From: Sediminihaliea albiluteola | GTDB taxonomy: Bacteria > Pseudomonadota > Gammaproteobacteria > Pseudomonadales > Halieaceae | Assembly: GCF_014077625.1 (NCBI RefSeq) | Contig: NZ_JACFXU010000013.1 | Location: forward strand, 248,001 to 312,000 | Direction: 5' to 3' | DNA: 64,000 bases | Part shown: positions 19,213 to 29,067 of the stretch, piece by piece | Position numbering within the stretch: position 1 is the first letter of the stretch | How the letters are laid out: every line of letters starts with the position of its first letter | Made by a program: the position numbers and the translations under genes | The notes under the pieces: generated by a model | The model's input: only the letters and a program-made list of their open reading frames with translations | The model's database searches: none | What the model was told of the DNA's origin: nothing

Positions 19213-20697
19213 ATGACTGTTCGTACCCGCGTTGCTCCATCTCCCACTGGCGACCCCCATGTGGGCACCGCCTATATTGCCCTGTTTAACCTCTGTTTTG
19301 CCCGCGCTCACGGCGGCCAGTTTGTATTGCGTATAGAAGATACTGACCAAGCGCGCAGTACAGCAGAGTCAGAGCAAGCCATTATGGACTCTTTGCGCTG
19401 GCTCGGACTGGATTGGGACGAAGGTCCCGATGTGGGGGGGGACTATGGCCCTTACCGACAGAGCGAGCGCATGGAGCTCTATGGGAAGTACGCTCAGCAG
19501 TTGGTCGAAGAGGGCAAAGCCTTTATCTGCTATCGCAGCGCTGAAGAACTTGATGCACTGCGCCAAGCCCGTCGCGAAGCCGGTAACAGCACCGCTCTTA
19601 AGCCCTCTGATTTGCAGCTGCCAGCTGAAGAAGTAGCCAAGCGTGAAGCGGCCGGTGAGCCCTATGTCATCCGTATGATGGTGCCAGAAGGCGAGGGGCA
19701 CTGTGATATTGAGGATATGCTGCGCGGCACGATTGAGCTGGATTGGGGCATGGTCGATGCACAGATTATACTGAAGTCAGATGGTATGCCGACTTACCAT
19801 CTGGCAAACGTGGTAGATGATCACTTGATGGGTATTACCCATGTCTTGCGTGGCGAAGAGTGGATTAACTCAGCGCCTAAGCACAAGCTTTTATATGACT
19901 ATTTTGGTTGGGATATGCCCCAGCTCTGCCATTTGCCTTTGCTGCGTAACCCCGACAAATCCAAGCTCAGTAAGCGCAAAAACCCCACTAGCATTCAGTA
20001 CTACCAGCGTATGGGCTTTTTGCCGGAAGCGCTGCTTAACTACCTCGGTCGCATGGGCTGGTCGATGCCTGATGAGAGTGAAAAGTTTTCCCTGCAAGAG
20101 ATGCTGGACTGTTTTGATTTGCAACGCGTGTCTCTCGGCGGGCCAATTTTTGATGTGGAAAAGCTGCGCTGGCTTAATGGCCTGTGGATACGCGAGGATC
20201 TCGATACCGAAGAGCTTGCCCAGCGTATGGTCGAGTGGGCTTACAACGCTGAGAATCTGAAAAGGGTTTTGCCCCATGCCCAGAAGCGAATGGAAACACT
20301 CAGTGACTTTGCTCCCTTGGCTGCATTTTTAGTATCTGGCACCTTGCCCATTGAAGAGGCAAGCTTCGCAGGAATAAAAGGAGAGCGTGAAGACATTGTT
20401 CGTCACCTGCAGTTCGCCCTGTGGCGGATGGAGGAGCTGCGCCACTGGGAGCGTGACGCTATTTGGAATGAGCTAAAAGCCCTAGCAGAGGCCGAAGGCC
20501 TCAAGGTGAAGGATTTTCTAGCGCCTCTGTTTGTGGCAATAGCCGGCTCGGCGGCCTCTTTCTCTGTGGTGGACTCGATGGATCTATTGGGCCCAGATAT
20601 GAGTCGCGCGCGTTTGCGTCACGCCATTGAGGTCCTAGGTGGCGTCTCTAAAAAAGCTATGAAGCGTCTGGAAAAAAGCTACGCTGCACTAGCATAA
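19213..20697 (+). CDS. gltX: Glutamyl-tRNA synthetase
   Basis: Class I aminoacyl-tRNA synthetase charging tRNA-Glu. The 494-residue protein opens with [21 protein letters not shown], the HIGH-type signature in the PHVGT variant shared with Pseudomonas GluRS. It has [21 protein letters not shown] in the catalytic core and the KMSKS-type loop [19 protein letters not shown] -10 hexamer lies at 19174-19179, about 34 bp before the ATG, suggesting its own promoter. Confidence 0.97.
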   Translation: MTVRTRVAPSPTGDPHVGTAYIALFNLCFARAHGGQFVLRIEDTDQARSTAESEQAIMDSLRWLGLDWDEGPDVGGDYGPYRQSERMELYGKYAQQLVEEGKAFICYRSAEELDALRQARREAGNSTALKPSDLQLPAEEVAKREAAGEPYVIRMMVPEGEGHCDIEDMLRGTIELDWGMVDAQIILKSDGMPTYHLANVVDDHLMGITHVLRGEEWINSAPKHKLLYDYFGWDMPQLCHLPLLRNPDKSKLSKRKNPTSIQYYQRMGFLPEALLNYLGRMGWSMPDESEKFSLQEMLDCFDLQRVSLGGPIFDVEKLRWLNGLWIREDLDTEELAQRMVEWAYNAENLKRVLPHAQKRMETLSDFAPLAAFLVSGTLPIEEASFAGIKGEREDIVRHLQFALWRMEELRHWERDAIWNELKALAEAEGLKVKDFLAPLFVAIAGSAASFSVVDSMDLLGPDMSRARLRHAIEVLGGVSKKAMKRLEKSYAALA

Positions 20698-20819
20698 GAG
20701 CCACTGCCTGAATCAGCAAAGCAGTCTCCCTGACAGTGCAGCTGCACCAATTGTAATAGTGGATGCTGTGCACTGAGCGGCCTACAATGACCCTAGTTGT
20801 TGGGTCATAGGCCGCCTTT

Positions 20820-22220
20820 ATGTCAATCAGTACCTTCGATCTGTTTAAAGTTGGAATCGGTCCTTCTAGCTCACATACCGTGGGCCCCATGAAGGCTGCC
20901 CGGCAATTTGCCAGCGCTCTACAAGAGGATGCCCTACTTGAGCGTTGTAGCCGTGTGAGGGCCGAGCTTTTTGGTTCACTGGGTGCTACGGGGCTTGGCC
21001 ACGGGACGCCCAAAGCCATTATTTTAGGACTTGAGGGTGAGCGGCCTGAGTCGGTCGCGGTCGAGACCGCCGATGAGCGTGTGGCAAGGGTGCGACAGAG
21101 CTCTCGCTTGACGCTGATGGCTGCGCACAGTATCAATTTTGATGACTCCCAGGATCTGGTTTTACATAGTAATAAGTCCTTGCCCTACCATGCCAATGGT
21201 ATGCGCTTCAGCGCCTATGACTCTGCCGGTGAGCTGCTGCGACAGCGCGAATTTTACTCCGTCGGCGGTGGTTTTGTGGTGGATGAAGAGGCTGCAAAAG
21301 GGGATGTCGTGGTCGATGACTCAACGCCGCTGCCATATCCTTTTAGTACTGGGGCTGAGCTCTTAGAACAGTGCCGTAACAGCGGCCTGTCGATTAGTAG
21401 CTTAATGATGGAGAACGAAAAAGCCTGGCGTAGTGAAGCGGAAATACGCTCGGAGCTGCTGGATATATGGCGGGTAATGGACGCTAGTATCGACCGTGGT
21501 TCTGTTACCGAAGGTGTGATGCCGGGTGCTTTGAAAGTTAAACGCCGGGCCGCCAGATTATATCGTCAGTTGAAAAGTGGCACCGGCAGCATGGGTGATG
21601 ATTCACTGACGACGCTCGACTGGGTGACCCTTTATGCCTTAGCCGTTAATGAAGAGAATGCCGCTGGCGGGCGCATCGTCACGGCCCCAACCAATGGTGC
21701 GGCTGGAATTATACCAGCAGTTCTCAAGTACTATTTAAGCCACTGTCAGGGCGCCTCCGATGATGATATATGTCGCTTCTTGCTCAGCGCAGCGGCGATT
21801 GGCATTTTGTACAAAATCAATGCCTCGATATCGGGGGCCGAAGTCGGCTGCCAAGGCGAGGTAGGCTCCGCCTGTTCCATGGCTGCTGGGGCACTAGCAG
21901 ATGCCTTGGGAGGAAGCCTTGCGCAAGTGGAAAATGCCGCTGAGATTGCCATGGAGCACAATCTTGGCCTGACCTGTGACCCCGTGGGTGGTTTGGTTCA
22001 AGTGCCTTGTATTGAACGCAATGCGATGGCGGCAATTAAAGCGATTAGTGCCGCTCGTATGGCCTTAAGGGGCAGTGGCGAGCACTACGTCACTTTAGAT
22101 CAGGTTATTAAAACCATGCGCGACACCGGTCGCGATATGCAGGATAAATATAAAGAGACGGCACGCGGCGGTTTGGCGGTCAATGTACTAGAGGTGCCAG
22201 TGAGTATTATCGAATGTTGA
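20820..22220 (+). CDS. sdaA: L-serine dehydratase, iron-sulfur type
   Basis: Deaminates L-serine to pyruvate and ammonia using an oxygen-sensitive [4Fe-4S] cluster. The 466-residue single chain has the beta domain first ([14 protein letters not shown] near residue 14) and the alpha domain after about 160. The cluster cysteines lie in [15 protein letters not shown] and in [19 protein letters not shown]. Length and order match E. coli SdaA/SdaB. The gene stands alone between gltX and the tRNA-Ala promoter. Confidence 0.96.
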   Translation: MSISTFDLFKVGIGPSSSHTVGPMKAARQFASALQEDALLERCSRVRAELFGSLGATGLGHGTPKAIILGLEGERPESVAVETADERVARVRQSSRLTLMAAHSINFDDSQDLVLHSNKSLPYHANGMRFSAYDSAGELLRQREFYSVGGGFVVDEEAAKGDVVVDDSTPLPYPFSTGAELLEQCRNSGLSISSLMMENEKAWRSEAEIRSELLDIWRVMDASIDRGSVTEGVMPGALKVKRRAARLYRQLKSGTGSMGDDSLTTLDWVTLYALAVNEENAAGGRIVTAPTNGAAGIIPAVLKYYLSHCQGASDDDICRFLLSAAAIGILYKINASISGAEVGCQGEVGSACSMAAGALADALGGSLAQVENAAEIAMEHNLGLTCDPVGGLVQVPCIERNAMAAIKAISAARMALRGSGEHYVTLDQVIKTMRDTGRDMQDKYKETARGGLAVNVLEVPVSIIEC

Positions 22221-22240
22221 GTTTAGTCGCCTAAAGGCTA

Positions 22241-22269
22241 TTGACAGTGGCAATAGCTCTCACTAAAAT
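22241..22269 (+). promoter_or_regulatory. Sigma-70 promoter of tRNA-Ala
   Basis: TTGACA at 22241-22246 and TAAAAT at 22264-22269, with a 17-bp spacer. This is a near-consensus promoter about 60 bp ahead of the mature tRNA start, leaving a 5' leader to be removed by RNase P. Confidence 0.85.
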
Positions 22270-22329
22270 GCGCTCCTCTTTGATTGGGGCTGTTTCAAAG
22301 GCCATGAATATCAAAGTCTTAGAAGTTTT

Positions 22330-22405
22330 GGGGCTATAGCTCAGCTGGGAGAGCGCAACACTGGCAGTGTTGAGGTCTGCGGTTCGATCCCGCATAGCTC
22401 CACCA
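22330..22405 (+). tRNA. tRNA-Ala (anticodon GGC)
   Basis: A 76-base cloverleaf with encoded CCA. The acceptor stem GGGGCTA pairs with TAGCTCC and contains the G3-U70 wobble pair that defines alanine identity. The anticodon loop CTGGCAG gives GGC, and the T-loop is TTCGATC. It has its own promoter upstream and an intrinsic terminator 26 bp downstream, so it is a single-gene transcription unit. Confidence 0.98.
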
Positions 22406-22430
22406 AAACAAGCTGTTAATTCAGCAAGCT

Positions 22431-22459
22431 AAAAAGCCCGCTTAAACGCGGGCTTTTTT
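22431..22459 (+). terminator. Intrinsic terminator after tRNA-Ala
   Basis: An A-run and GCCCGC (22436-22441), a six-base loop, then GCGGGC (22448-22453) and a run of six T. This is a classical Rho-independent terminator. Confidence 0.93.
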
Positions 22460-22779
22460 ATTGTCTAAGATTTATATCGGCTTCCCTTCCTCTTACAAAA
22501 CCTCCCGCCACTCCTAATCAGTCATATCGACTCAATAAGCGCCCTGGCTTCATTAGCTCAAAGCAGCGATTAAAAAGCTCAACTATATTGATATGGCGGC
22601 TAAGTGATGGTTTTGGCTCTGGCAAACTGGCCTTATGGCTGATTTGAGCTATTGTTTTATGACATTTCGTCATTTTGCTTGAACTTGCTGGGCTTCTTGC
22701 TGCTGCGCTGCTCAAACTTTGATAGTTGGCATTATAAAAACACTCAGTATTAGTCACTACTTATTCCAAGGGAAAAATT
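22460..22779. other. Intergenic region ahead of the TonB receptor
   Basis: About 320 bp between the tRNA-Ala terminator and the TonB receptor start. It is A+T-rich, must hold the receptor's promoter, and shows no gene, repeat or recognisable Fur box. The weak minus-strand frame here is not convincing as a gene. Confidence 0.5.
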
Positions 22780-25320
22780 ATGATTAAAAATTTGCGACGA
22801 GCATTTCCTCGACAAACATTGACTGTTGCTGTGGCAACTTCCCTTGGTTTATTGGCCAGCTCACCTCATGCTGTGGCCCAAGGAATGCAGCTAGAAGAGG
22901 TAGTGGTGACGGCTCAGAAAAGAGCCGAGTCTAGTCAAGATACGCCTATCTCTATTACAGCGTTTTCCGAAGCGAACGTTGAAAATCGACGGATCTCGAA
23001 TATTGCCGACTTGATTGGCAATGTACCGGGGGTCAATGGCTTTTCGGCGCCGGGTTCGCGTGCTTCATCAGGCCTCAATATGCGAGGAGTTTCTGGGGGT
23101 TCACCGGCTAACCTGTCACTCGACCCAGCCGTGGCGACTTATTTGGATGGGGTCTATGTCGGCAAGCTAGTGGGCTCTGCGATGGATGTTGCCGAAATTG
23201 AGCGCATCGAGGTTTTGCGTGGCCCCCAAGGCACGCTTTACGGGCGAAATGCCACCGGTGGTGCAGTTAACTTTATCAGCAAGAAGCCCACCGGTGAATT
23301 TGGTGGTCGAGTCACCGGCTCCCTAGGAAATTACGACTACTGGGCAATCAAGGGCAATGTCAATTTGCCAGCCATTGGCGAAGTTGGAGAGGGGCTGGGC
23401 GAGCTGGCTAGCAGCTTTGGCTTTCAAACGCGCCAGCGTGATGATTTTTATAAAAACAGTAATTCCGGCGAGCAGGACTTTGACAACTTAGACCGTCAAG
23501 CCTACCGCATTGCGCTGCAGTGGACGCCCCGAGATAACTTTGTGGCGGACTATGTGTACGACAAAAATAAGCTCGATGAGCACAACGCGCTACAACAAGT
23601 GGTTGCTTTCAACCCGGTTGATGCCGCGGGCAATGTGCCACGGATGACCGCACTGCGAGGCACCTTGCAGCAAGCCATGGCTTATTCGACGATTCCCGGT
23701 GCTGACCCGCGTATCGCTTCACGCTGGATTCCATCGCTGAATAAAACCATTGATAGCTATCAGCGAGCGATAGATCAAGGCGAAGGACGAGTGACAAGAG
23801 GCACTGCCGATTTCGCCCCCTACACGGAAAGTGATGTTGAAGGTCATGCTTTGACATTAACTTGGGATGCAGGAGATGTGGGGCTGCTCGGTGATGTGAC
23901 TTTCAAATCGATAACTGCCCACCGTGAGCTCGATATGTATGTTTACGGTGATATCGAGGACCTCGATAGCCGGCTTGATGCCAATGGTGTCGGCGCTATG
24001 ACAGACCTGGTTCACCTAACCCTTGGGCAGATTTATGGTGCTGCTTACGATCAAGGCATCCCTATACAATTCCTGCCGATCGATGCGCTCTGGGGAGGTA
24101 TCGATGAGCTCGGTGCATTCCATTCAAAGCAGGATACGCAGAGTGATTACAAGCAATTTTCTCAAGAAGTTCATATGGTCGGCACCACTGACAACTTAGA
24201 GTATGTCCTTGGCGTCTATTACTTTGATGATGAATCTAGTTACTTGAGGAAAGCGATCTTTGCCGCGCCGGTCGCTGGTTTTGGGCCCCAAGCATATGAT
24301 AACTCCACTGAAGCCTTTGCAGTCTTTGGTCAAGCCACTATGCGGCCTTCAATACTTGACGATCGCTTAGCCCTGACACTGGGCTTGCGCTACACCGAGG
24401 AAACCAAAGAAATTGACTACGATTATTCTGCAGTAGTCAGTCCTTTTGGCGTCACCCCAGCCCAAGCCACTAGCAACAAGTCTAATTTCTACAATATGAG
24501 TGGTAACTTCACTATTGCCTATGACATGGCGGACAGTGCTAACGTGTTTTTACGTTACGCCACAGGCTATCGCAGTGGTGGTTTTAACGGCGAAATTTTC
24601 GATAACGCCTTTAAAGAAGAAACCATCGAGCAATGGGAGCTGGGCATAAAAAGTGATTGGTGGGATAGGCGCCTGCGTATCAACGGCTCTATCTACACCT
24701 ATATATGGGAAGACGTACAAGTCAGCCAGATTAAAACCGATGGCGGTGTAGCTACTAGCTTAATCACCAACGCAGGTAAAGCGGATCGTTGGGGTGGTGA
24801 GTTGGAGGTCACTGTAGCGCCAGCCGAAGATCTCATTGTGTCACTCAGCTATGCCTATGTGGATAAGGACTTCGAGGAGTACCCACCCGTTTGCGGCACT
24901 AACGAGCCAATTAACTGTATCGACAGCCTACCTTTTGCCAAGCGCACCGCGCCCGGTAATCAATTCAATATTTCGGCAGACTACATTTTTGCTCGCACCT
25001 CATACGGTGAGATCACTGGCTATGTGAGCGCTAATTGGCAGGATGAATGGCCTGAAACTGCCCTCTGGTCAGGTGTTGTCAATGGCGAGCCTTCCATAGT
25101 CGAGCATCAGATGATGGATGCGCGAACCTTAGTTAACGCACGGCTCAGTCTAGAGCAGATCGAAGTAGGCGATGGCCTGATGAAGATTTCGATCTGGGGC
25201 AGGAACCTCACTGACGACGACTATCCCACCTTTGCCACCAACTTTGGCAGCTTAGGGCCAATTGCCGAGCAATATGGGGAGCCGCGGACCTATGGTATCG
25301 ATCTAACTTACGACTTTTAA
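22780..25320 (+). CDS. TonB-dependent outer-membrane receptor (paralogue 1 of 3)
   Basis: 846-residue receptor with a signal peptide (cleavage near AVAQG, residue 34), a TonB-box-like opening LEEVVVTAQKR (38-48), and a plug domain with the motif IERIEVLRGPQGTLYGRNATGGAVN. The long beta-barrel ends in a terminal aromatic residue (LTYDF). It is closely similar, block by block, to the receptors at 58799-61318 and 61468-63996. All share an unusual mid-barrel stretch with NGVGAM and LGQ(I/L)Y followed by a GIDELGA(F/Y)HSKQDT-like block. No Fur box is seen, so a non-siderophore ligand such as a lipid, steroid or aromatic compound is possible. The substrate is not determined. Confidence 0.95.
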   Translation: MIKNLRRAFPRQTLTVAVATSLGLLASSPHAVAQGMQLEEVVVTAQKRAESSQDTPISITAFSEANVENRRISNIADLIGNVPGVNGFSAPGSRASSGLNMRGVSGGSPANLSLDPAVATYLDGVYVGKLVGSAMDVAEIERIEVLRGPQGTLYGRNATGGAVNFISKKPTGEFGGRVTGSLGNYDYWAIKGNVNLPAIGEVGEGLGELASSFGFQTRQRDDFYKNSNSGEQDFDNLDRQAYRIALQWTPRDNFVADYVYDKNKLDEHNALQQVVAFNPVDAAGNVPRMTALRGTLQQAMAYSTIPGADPRIASRWIPSLNKTIDSYQRAIDQGEGRVTRGTADFAPYTESDVEGHALTLTWDAGDVGLLGDVTFKSITAHRELDMYVYGDIEDLDSRLDANGVGAMTDLVHLTLGQIYGAAYDQGIPIQFLPIDALWGGIDELGAFHSKQDTQSDYKQFSQEVHMVGTTDNLEYVLGVYYFDDESSYLRKAIFAAPVAGFGPQAYDNSTEAFAVFGQATMRPSILDDRLALTLGLRYTEETKEIDYDYSAVVSPFGVTPAQATSNKSNFYNMSGNFTIAYDMADSANVFLRYATGYRSGGFNGEIFDNAFKEETIEQWELGIKSDWWDRRLRINGSIYTYIWEDVQVSQIKTDGGVATSLITNAGKADRWGGELEVTVAPAEDLIVSLSYAYVDKDFEEYPPVCGTNEPINCIDSLPFAKRTAPGNQFNISADYIFARTSYGEITGYVSANWQDEWPETALWSGVVNGEPSIVEHQMMDARTLVNARLSLEQIEVGDGLMKISIWGRNLTDDDYPTFATNFGSLGPIAEQYGEPRTYGIDLTYDF

Positions 25321-25336
25321 GTTAAGTCGTCGGCCT

Positions 25337-25368
25337 GCCTATGCACTAGCTTTGACTAGTGCATAGGC
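25337..25368. terminator. Long hairpin after the TonB receptor
   Basis: GCCTATGCACTAG (25337-25349) and its exact reverse complement (25356-25368) form a perfect 13-bp stem with a six-base loop, 17 bp after the stop. There is no T-run, so it may stabilise the 3' end or act as a weak terminator rather than a canonical one. Confidence 0.55.
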
Positions 25369-25604
25369 TACTATCTACTGCGACCTCAACCCTCCCTGAA
25401 AATCAAGATAAGCATCAAGCTGTTTCACTCAGTCTCGTTATTGCCCGCAACTAAGCGTCAATCCTAGTCTGTTAGGAATACTGTTATTGAGTGAGAGTAA
25501 GGCATTTGTCTCTGCGGGTGCCCAATGACAATCTTCACTGTATCCTAAGGCTTATCAAGCTTCACTATGGCTATGGCCTAGAAATGACCTAGAGGACGGA
25601 GTAT

Positions 25605-26534
25605 ATGTCGCAGCACCACCACCATGTTCATATTGATCCAAAAGATGGCGATAAGAGGGTTGCTATCGCTATTTGGGCCAATGGGCTGTTGACGATTGCT
25701 CAGGTCATTGGTGGCATCATGTCAGGTAGTCTGGCCTTGATTGCCGATGCGGTGCATAACTTTTCCGACATGGCATCATTGATCATTGCTTTTGCTGCAC
25801 GCAAGATTGCGCGGCGTCCTGCAGACCCTAAAATGACCTTTGGTTATGGGCGGGTCGAGGTGGTGGCCGCTCTGATCAATTACACATCGTTGATTATCAT
25901 CGGCTTATACCTGGCCTACGAGGGTGTGCTGCGCCTGTTTGACCCGCCAGCGGTGGCGGGTTGGGGACTGGTGATTTTGGGTGGTATTGCCCTGGTCATC
26001 GACACCCTGACGGCAGCGCTTACCTATTCCATGCAGAAAGACAGCGTTAATATTCGCGCGCTATTTTTACATAATCTCAGCGATGCGCTGTCTTCAGTTG
26101 CCGTGGTCCTGGGCGGTATCTTTATCTTGCTCTACGATATTGCTTGGGTAGACCCAGCCGTTACGCTGCTCATCGCGGTTTATATTCTGTGGCTGTCATT
26201 TGCAGAAATAGGTAAGCCGATTCGAACCTTAATGCTAGGTAGTCCGCCAGATGTTGATACCGATGAAGTCATCGCGTTAATTGAGAGCATCGACGGTGTG
26301 GAAAGAGTGCACCACGCTCACTTCTGGGAAATGCAGGAGCATCAAGCCGCGCTGGATATTCATATTGTGATCAAGGAAGGGTGCTGGTCAGATTACGACC
26401 TGATAAAACACACTATCAAAACACGCATCGATAAGGAGTTTGGAATTAGCCACTCGACAATCGAACTCGAATATTCCAATGCTAAACACAAGAGTGCGAG
26501 TTTAATTGATCACCAATGCTACTCTGGTAGCTAA
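25605..26534 (+). CDS. Cation diffusion facilitator (zinc-type exporter, CzcD/ZitB-like)
   Basis: Inner-membrane proton antiporter that exports Zn2+ or related divalent ions. The 309-residue protein has six membrane segments. The two HxxxD pairs that build the transport site are His51/Asp55 (HNFSD) in TM2 and His156/Asp160 (HNLSD) in TM5; four-residue HD/HD sites are typical of zinc carriers. A histidine-rich N-terminus (HHHHVH, residues 4-9) may act as a metal sensor, and a cytoplasmic CTD follows TM6. It precedes the TolC-HlyD-ABC operon by about 100 bp; a link in metal export is possible but unproven. Confidence 0.95.
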   Translation: MSQHHHHVHIDPKDGDKRVAIAIWANGLLTIAQVIGGIMSGSLALIADAVHNFSDMASLIIAFAARKIARRPADPKMTFGYGRVEVVAALINYTSLIIIGLYLAYEGVLRLFDPPAVAGWGLVILGGIALVIDTLTAALTYSMQKDSVNIRALFLHNLSDALSSVAVVLGGIFILLYDIAWVDPAVTLLIAVYILWLSFAEIGKPIRTLMLGSPPDVDTDEVIALIESIDGVERVHHAHFWEMQEHQAALDIHIVIKEGCWSDYDLIKHTIKTRIDKEFGISHSTIELEYSNAKHKSASLIDHQCYSGS

Positions 26535-26630
26535 AAATATTGAGTCAGTGTGCAGAGCGACTTTGTTAGCTAGAGGGCTAGGATATTAAAGGGCGAATCA
26601 TGATGGTCTGGTGTGCGATAAGGTCTAAGA

Positions 26631-28034
26631 ATGCACGGTAAATCAGCTAGTCTTCGTCAGTGCCCCCAGCGCTTTGCTTTGCTAGCCTGCCTGTTCTGTC
26701 CGCTGCTGTTTAGCGCAGCTTGGGCCGAGGACAGTTACAGCCAAACACTGAGCTTTGAACAAGCTCGCGTCTTGCTAGAGCAGGCCTCAGATGCATTAGC
26801 CGCAGCAGATGCCAAAGTACGCGGCAAAGCCAATCTTGCACAAGCTACCCAGTCTTTGCGTTTGCCGGAGCTGTCACTCGACCTGCGACGGATGCAGTTT
26901 GAGAAAACGCTGTCTCTGCCTTTGGGCTCCCTAGCACCGGTCGCTGAGGACTACGGCATTGTCAGCCCCCTGCAGTTCAGCGAGCGTGATTGGCGCACGC
27001 GCCCCATACTCACCACCGTGCTGCCACTATACAGCGGCGGACAAATCCCAGCTGCACAGGCAGCAGCGGCCGCGGCACTAAAGCAGGCTTCGGCGGAGCG
27101 CGATCTAGAGTCCCAGTCACAACTGCTACAACTGGTGCAGTTGTACTTCGGCCAACAGCTTGCCCGTCTGGCATTGGAGGTGCGCCGGGAGGTACGCGAT
27201 GGCCTGCAGCGCCATGTTGATAATGCCGAAAAGCTGGAACACAAAGGTTTTGCCACCAAAGCTCAGCGTCTCCAGGCGGCAGTGGCCCGCGATCAAGCCG
27301 AACGTGAATATCAGCGCGCCCGCAATAATTTGAATACCATCAGTATTTCCTTGGCCAACTTGCTGCGCAGCGATCAGCCTATCGCCACCGACACGCCATT
27401 ATTTGTGATCAGTCGCTCTTTGCAGCCGCTGGAAAGCTTTCGCCAAGCGGCGCTCTCCCAGCACCCACAGATTCGACGTTTACAGGCCCTAGGGGAGCAG
27501 GCCAGTGAAGGAGTGAAAGTGCAAGAGGCCAAGCTTAAACCGCAGGTTTACGCCTTTGGGCAGTATGACCTGCACGCCGATGATGCGCTGATTACTGACC
27601 CTGACTGGGCCTTTGGTATTGGGCTGAAATACACTTTCTTATCTGGCAGCAATCGCCCGCAGCAGATTGCTGCTGCTCGTGAGCAGCTAGCACAGAGCGA
27701 AGCGGGGCTGCGGGAAGCACGCAATCAGATCACCATGGGGGTAAGCAAAGCTTACAACGATGTGGAGTCCGCGCGCGAACAGTACCTCCTGCTGGACAGC
27801 TCGATTGCCTTGGCCCGGGAAAACCTGCGCTTACAGGAACTCTCGTTCCGTGAAGGGCAATCAACTTCGCTAGACGTGATTGATGCGCGCCTGCAGCTCG
27901 GAGGAGCCATAGTTGAGCGCGCCCAAGCCGCCTACGAGTATGATGTGGCGCTGGCTCGCTTGTTGGAGATCAGCGGTGGGCTGACACAATATTTTGATTA
28001 TTTTCTTCAGGCTGACAAGGTGCTTGTGCAATGA
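26631..28034 (+). CDS. TolC-family outer-membrane efflux protein
   Basis: 467-residue protein with a signal peptide (cleavage near SAAWA-EDS, residue 33) and the repeated alpha-helical hairpin pattern of outer membrane factors. Two homologous halves carry long Gln/Ala/Arg-rich helices (about 120-240 and 330-450) and a short beta-strand segment between them. It overlaps the HlyD gene by 4 bp (ATGA), so it is the first gene of a four-gene export operon and should form the outer-membrane duct. Confidence 0.93.
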   Translation: MHGKSASLRQCPQRFALLACLFCPLLFSAAWAEDSYSQTLSFEQARVLLEQASDALAAADAKVRGKANLAQATQSLRLPELSLDLRRMQFEKTLSLPLGSLAPVAEDYGIVSPLQFSERDWRTRPILTTVLPLYSGGQIPAAQAAAAAALKQASAERDLESQSQLLQLVQLYFGQQLARLALEVRREVRDGLQRHVDNAEKLEHKGFATKAQRLQAAVARDQAEREYQRARNNLNTISISLANLLRSDQPIATDTPLFVISRSLQPLESFRQAALSQHPQIRRLQALGEQASEGVKVQEAKLKPQVYAFGQYDLHADDALITDPDWAFGIGLKYTFLSGSNRPQQIAAAREQLAQSEAGLREARNQITMGVSKAYNDVESAREQYLLLDSSIALARENLRLQELSFREGQSTSLDVIDARLQLGGAIVERAQAAYEYDVALARLLEISGGLTQYFDYFLQADKVLVQ

Positions 28035-29050
28035 GCGAAAGCGAGAACACCCCACCCCTGTCGCCAGCAGCTCGCCGATGGCTGGCCCTTGGGTCTCTGC
28101 TGATCGTGGTGGCGCTCATTTTGTTAGGGCTGCGCTTGGCATTTCGTGAACCAGCCGAGCTGATACAGGGCATGGCTGATGCAGACAGCATTAAAGTGTC
28201 GGCGAAGATTAGTGCGCGTGTGTCAAAGCTGTTAGTGCGAGAGGGCGAGCGAGTTGCGGCAGGGCAGTTATTGTTCGAACTCGATAGCCCTGAAGTTGAG
28301 GCTAAGATGGCTCAGGCCACAGCCTTACTGGAGGCGGCGCAATCGCAAGCCGCTAAGGCGGAGCAGGGTGCGCGCAGCGAAGATATTCGCGCAGCTGAAG
28401 CCAACTGGCGTCGCGCTGCCGCCGCCGCGGAGTTAGCTAGTTCCACCTATCAACGAGTTGAGAGTCTCTACCAAGAGGGCGTGATGACCCGGCAGCAGCG
28501 CGATGAAGCCTTGGTTCAGCAGCGCAGTGCTAATCAAATGCTTATCGCGGCCCGAGCCCAGTATGACTTAGCTCTATCGGGTGCGCGGGAGGAGGATAAG
28601 GCTGCTGCGCAGGCGCAGGTGCGTCAGGCTGAAGCTGCTGTGGCCGAAGTGCGCGCTGCTCAGGCTGAGATTAGCGGTCGAGCACCTCTAGGGGCGGAGG
28701 TGGCTAAGCGTTTGGCCGATGTCGGCGAGTTGGTGCCGGCTGGCTATCCGGTGTTTGTGCTGGTCGATATTGATCAAATGTGGGTCTCAATGAATCTGCT
28801 AGAGAGCCAGTTTAGCGGCCTTCGCAATGGACAACGTTTGCAGGGTGACATTCCCGCCTTAGCTCTGGACTCTGTGCCATTCGAGGTTTATTACATTAGC
28901 CCTGCCGGTGATTTTGCCACTTGGCGCTCCACACGGCAGTCCAGCGGCTATGACATTAAAAGCTTCGAGGTCCGAGTGCGGCCCCTGCAGCGGGTTGATG
29001 GCTTGCGGCCGGGTATGAGCGTTCTGTTCCAATGGCCCCCTCGGGACTAA
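28031..29050 (+). CDS. HlyD/EmrA-family membrane fusion protein
   Basis: 339-residue periplasmic adaptor. It has one N-terminal membrane segment (about 17-36), a biotinyl-lipoyl half motif (KVSAKISARVSKLLVREGERV), and an alanine-rich coiled-coil hairpin (about 90-205). The second lipoyl half (ISGRAPLGAEVAKRLADVGELV) and a beta-barrel domain follow. It should bridge the ABC-2 permeases to the TolC-like duct. It overlaps the TolC-like gene by 4 bp. Confidence 0.93.
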   Translation: MSESENTPPLSPAARRWLALGSLLIVVALILLGLRLAFREPAELIQGMADADSIKVSAKISARVSKLLVREGERVAAGQLLFELDSPEVEAKMAQATALLEAAQSQAAKAEQGARSEDIRAAEANWRRAAAAAELASSTYQRVESLYQEGVMTRQQRDEALVQQRSANQMLIAARAQYDLALSGAREEDKAAAQAQVRQAEAAVAEVRAAQAEISGRAPLGAEVAKRLADVGELVPAGYPVFVLVDIDQMWVSMNLLESQFSGLRNGQRLQGDIPALALDSVPFEVYYISPAGDFATWRSTRQSSGYDIKSFEVRVRPLQRVDGLRPGMSVLFQWPPRD

Positions 29051-29067
29051 GGCCCAGAGCGGGCAAA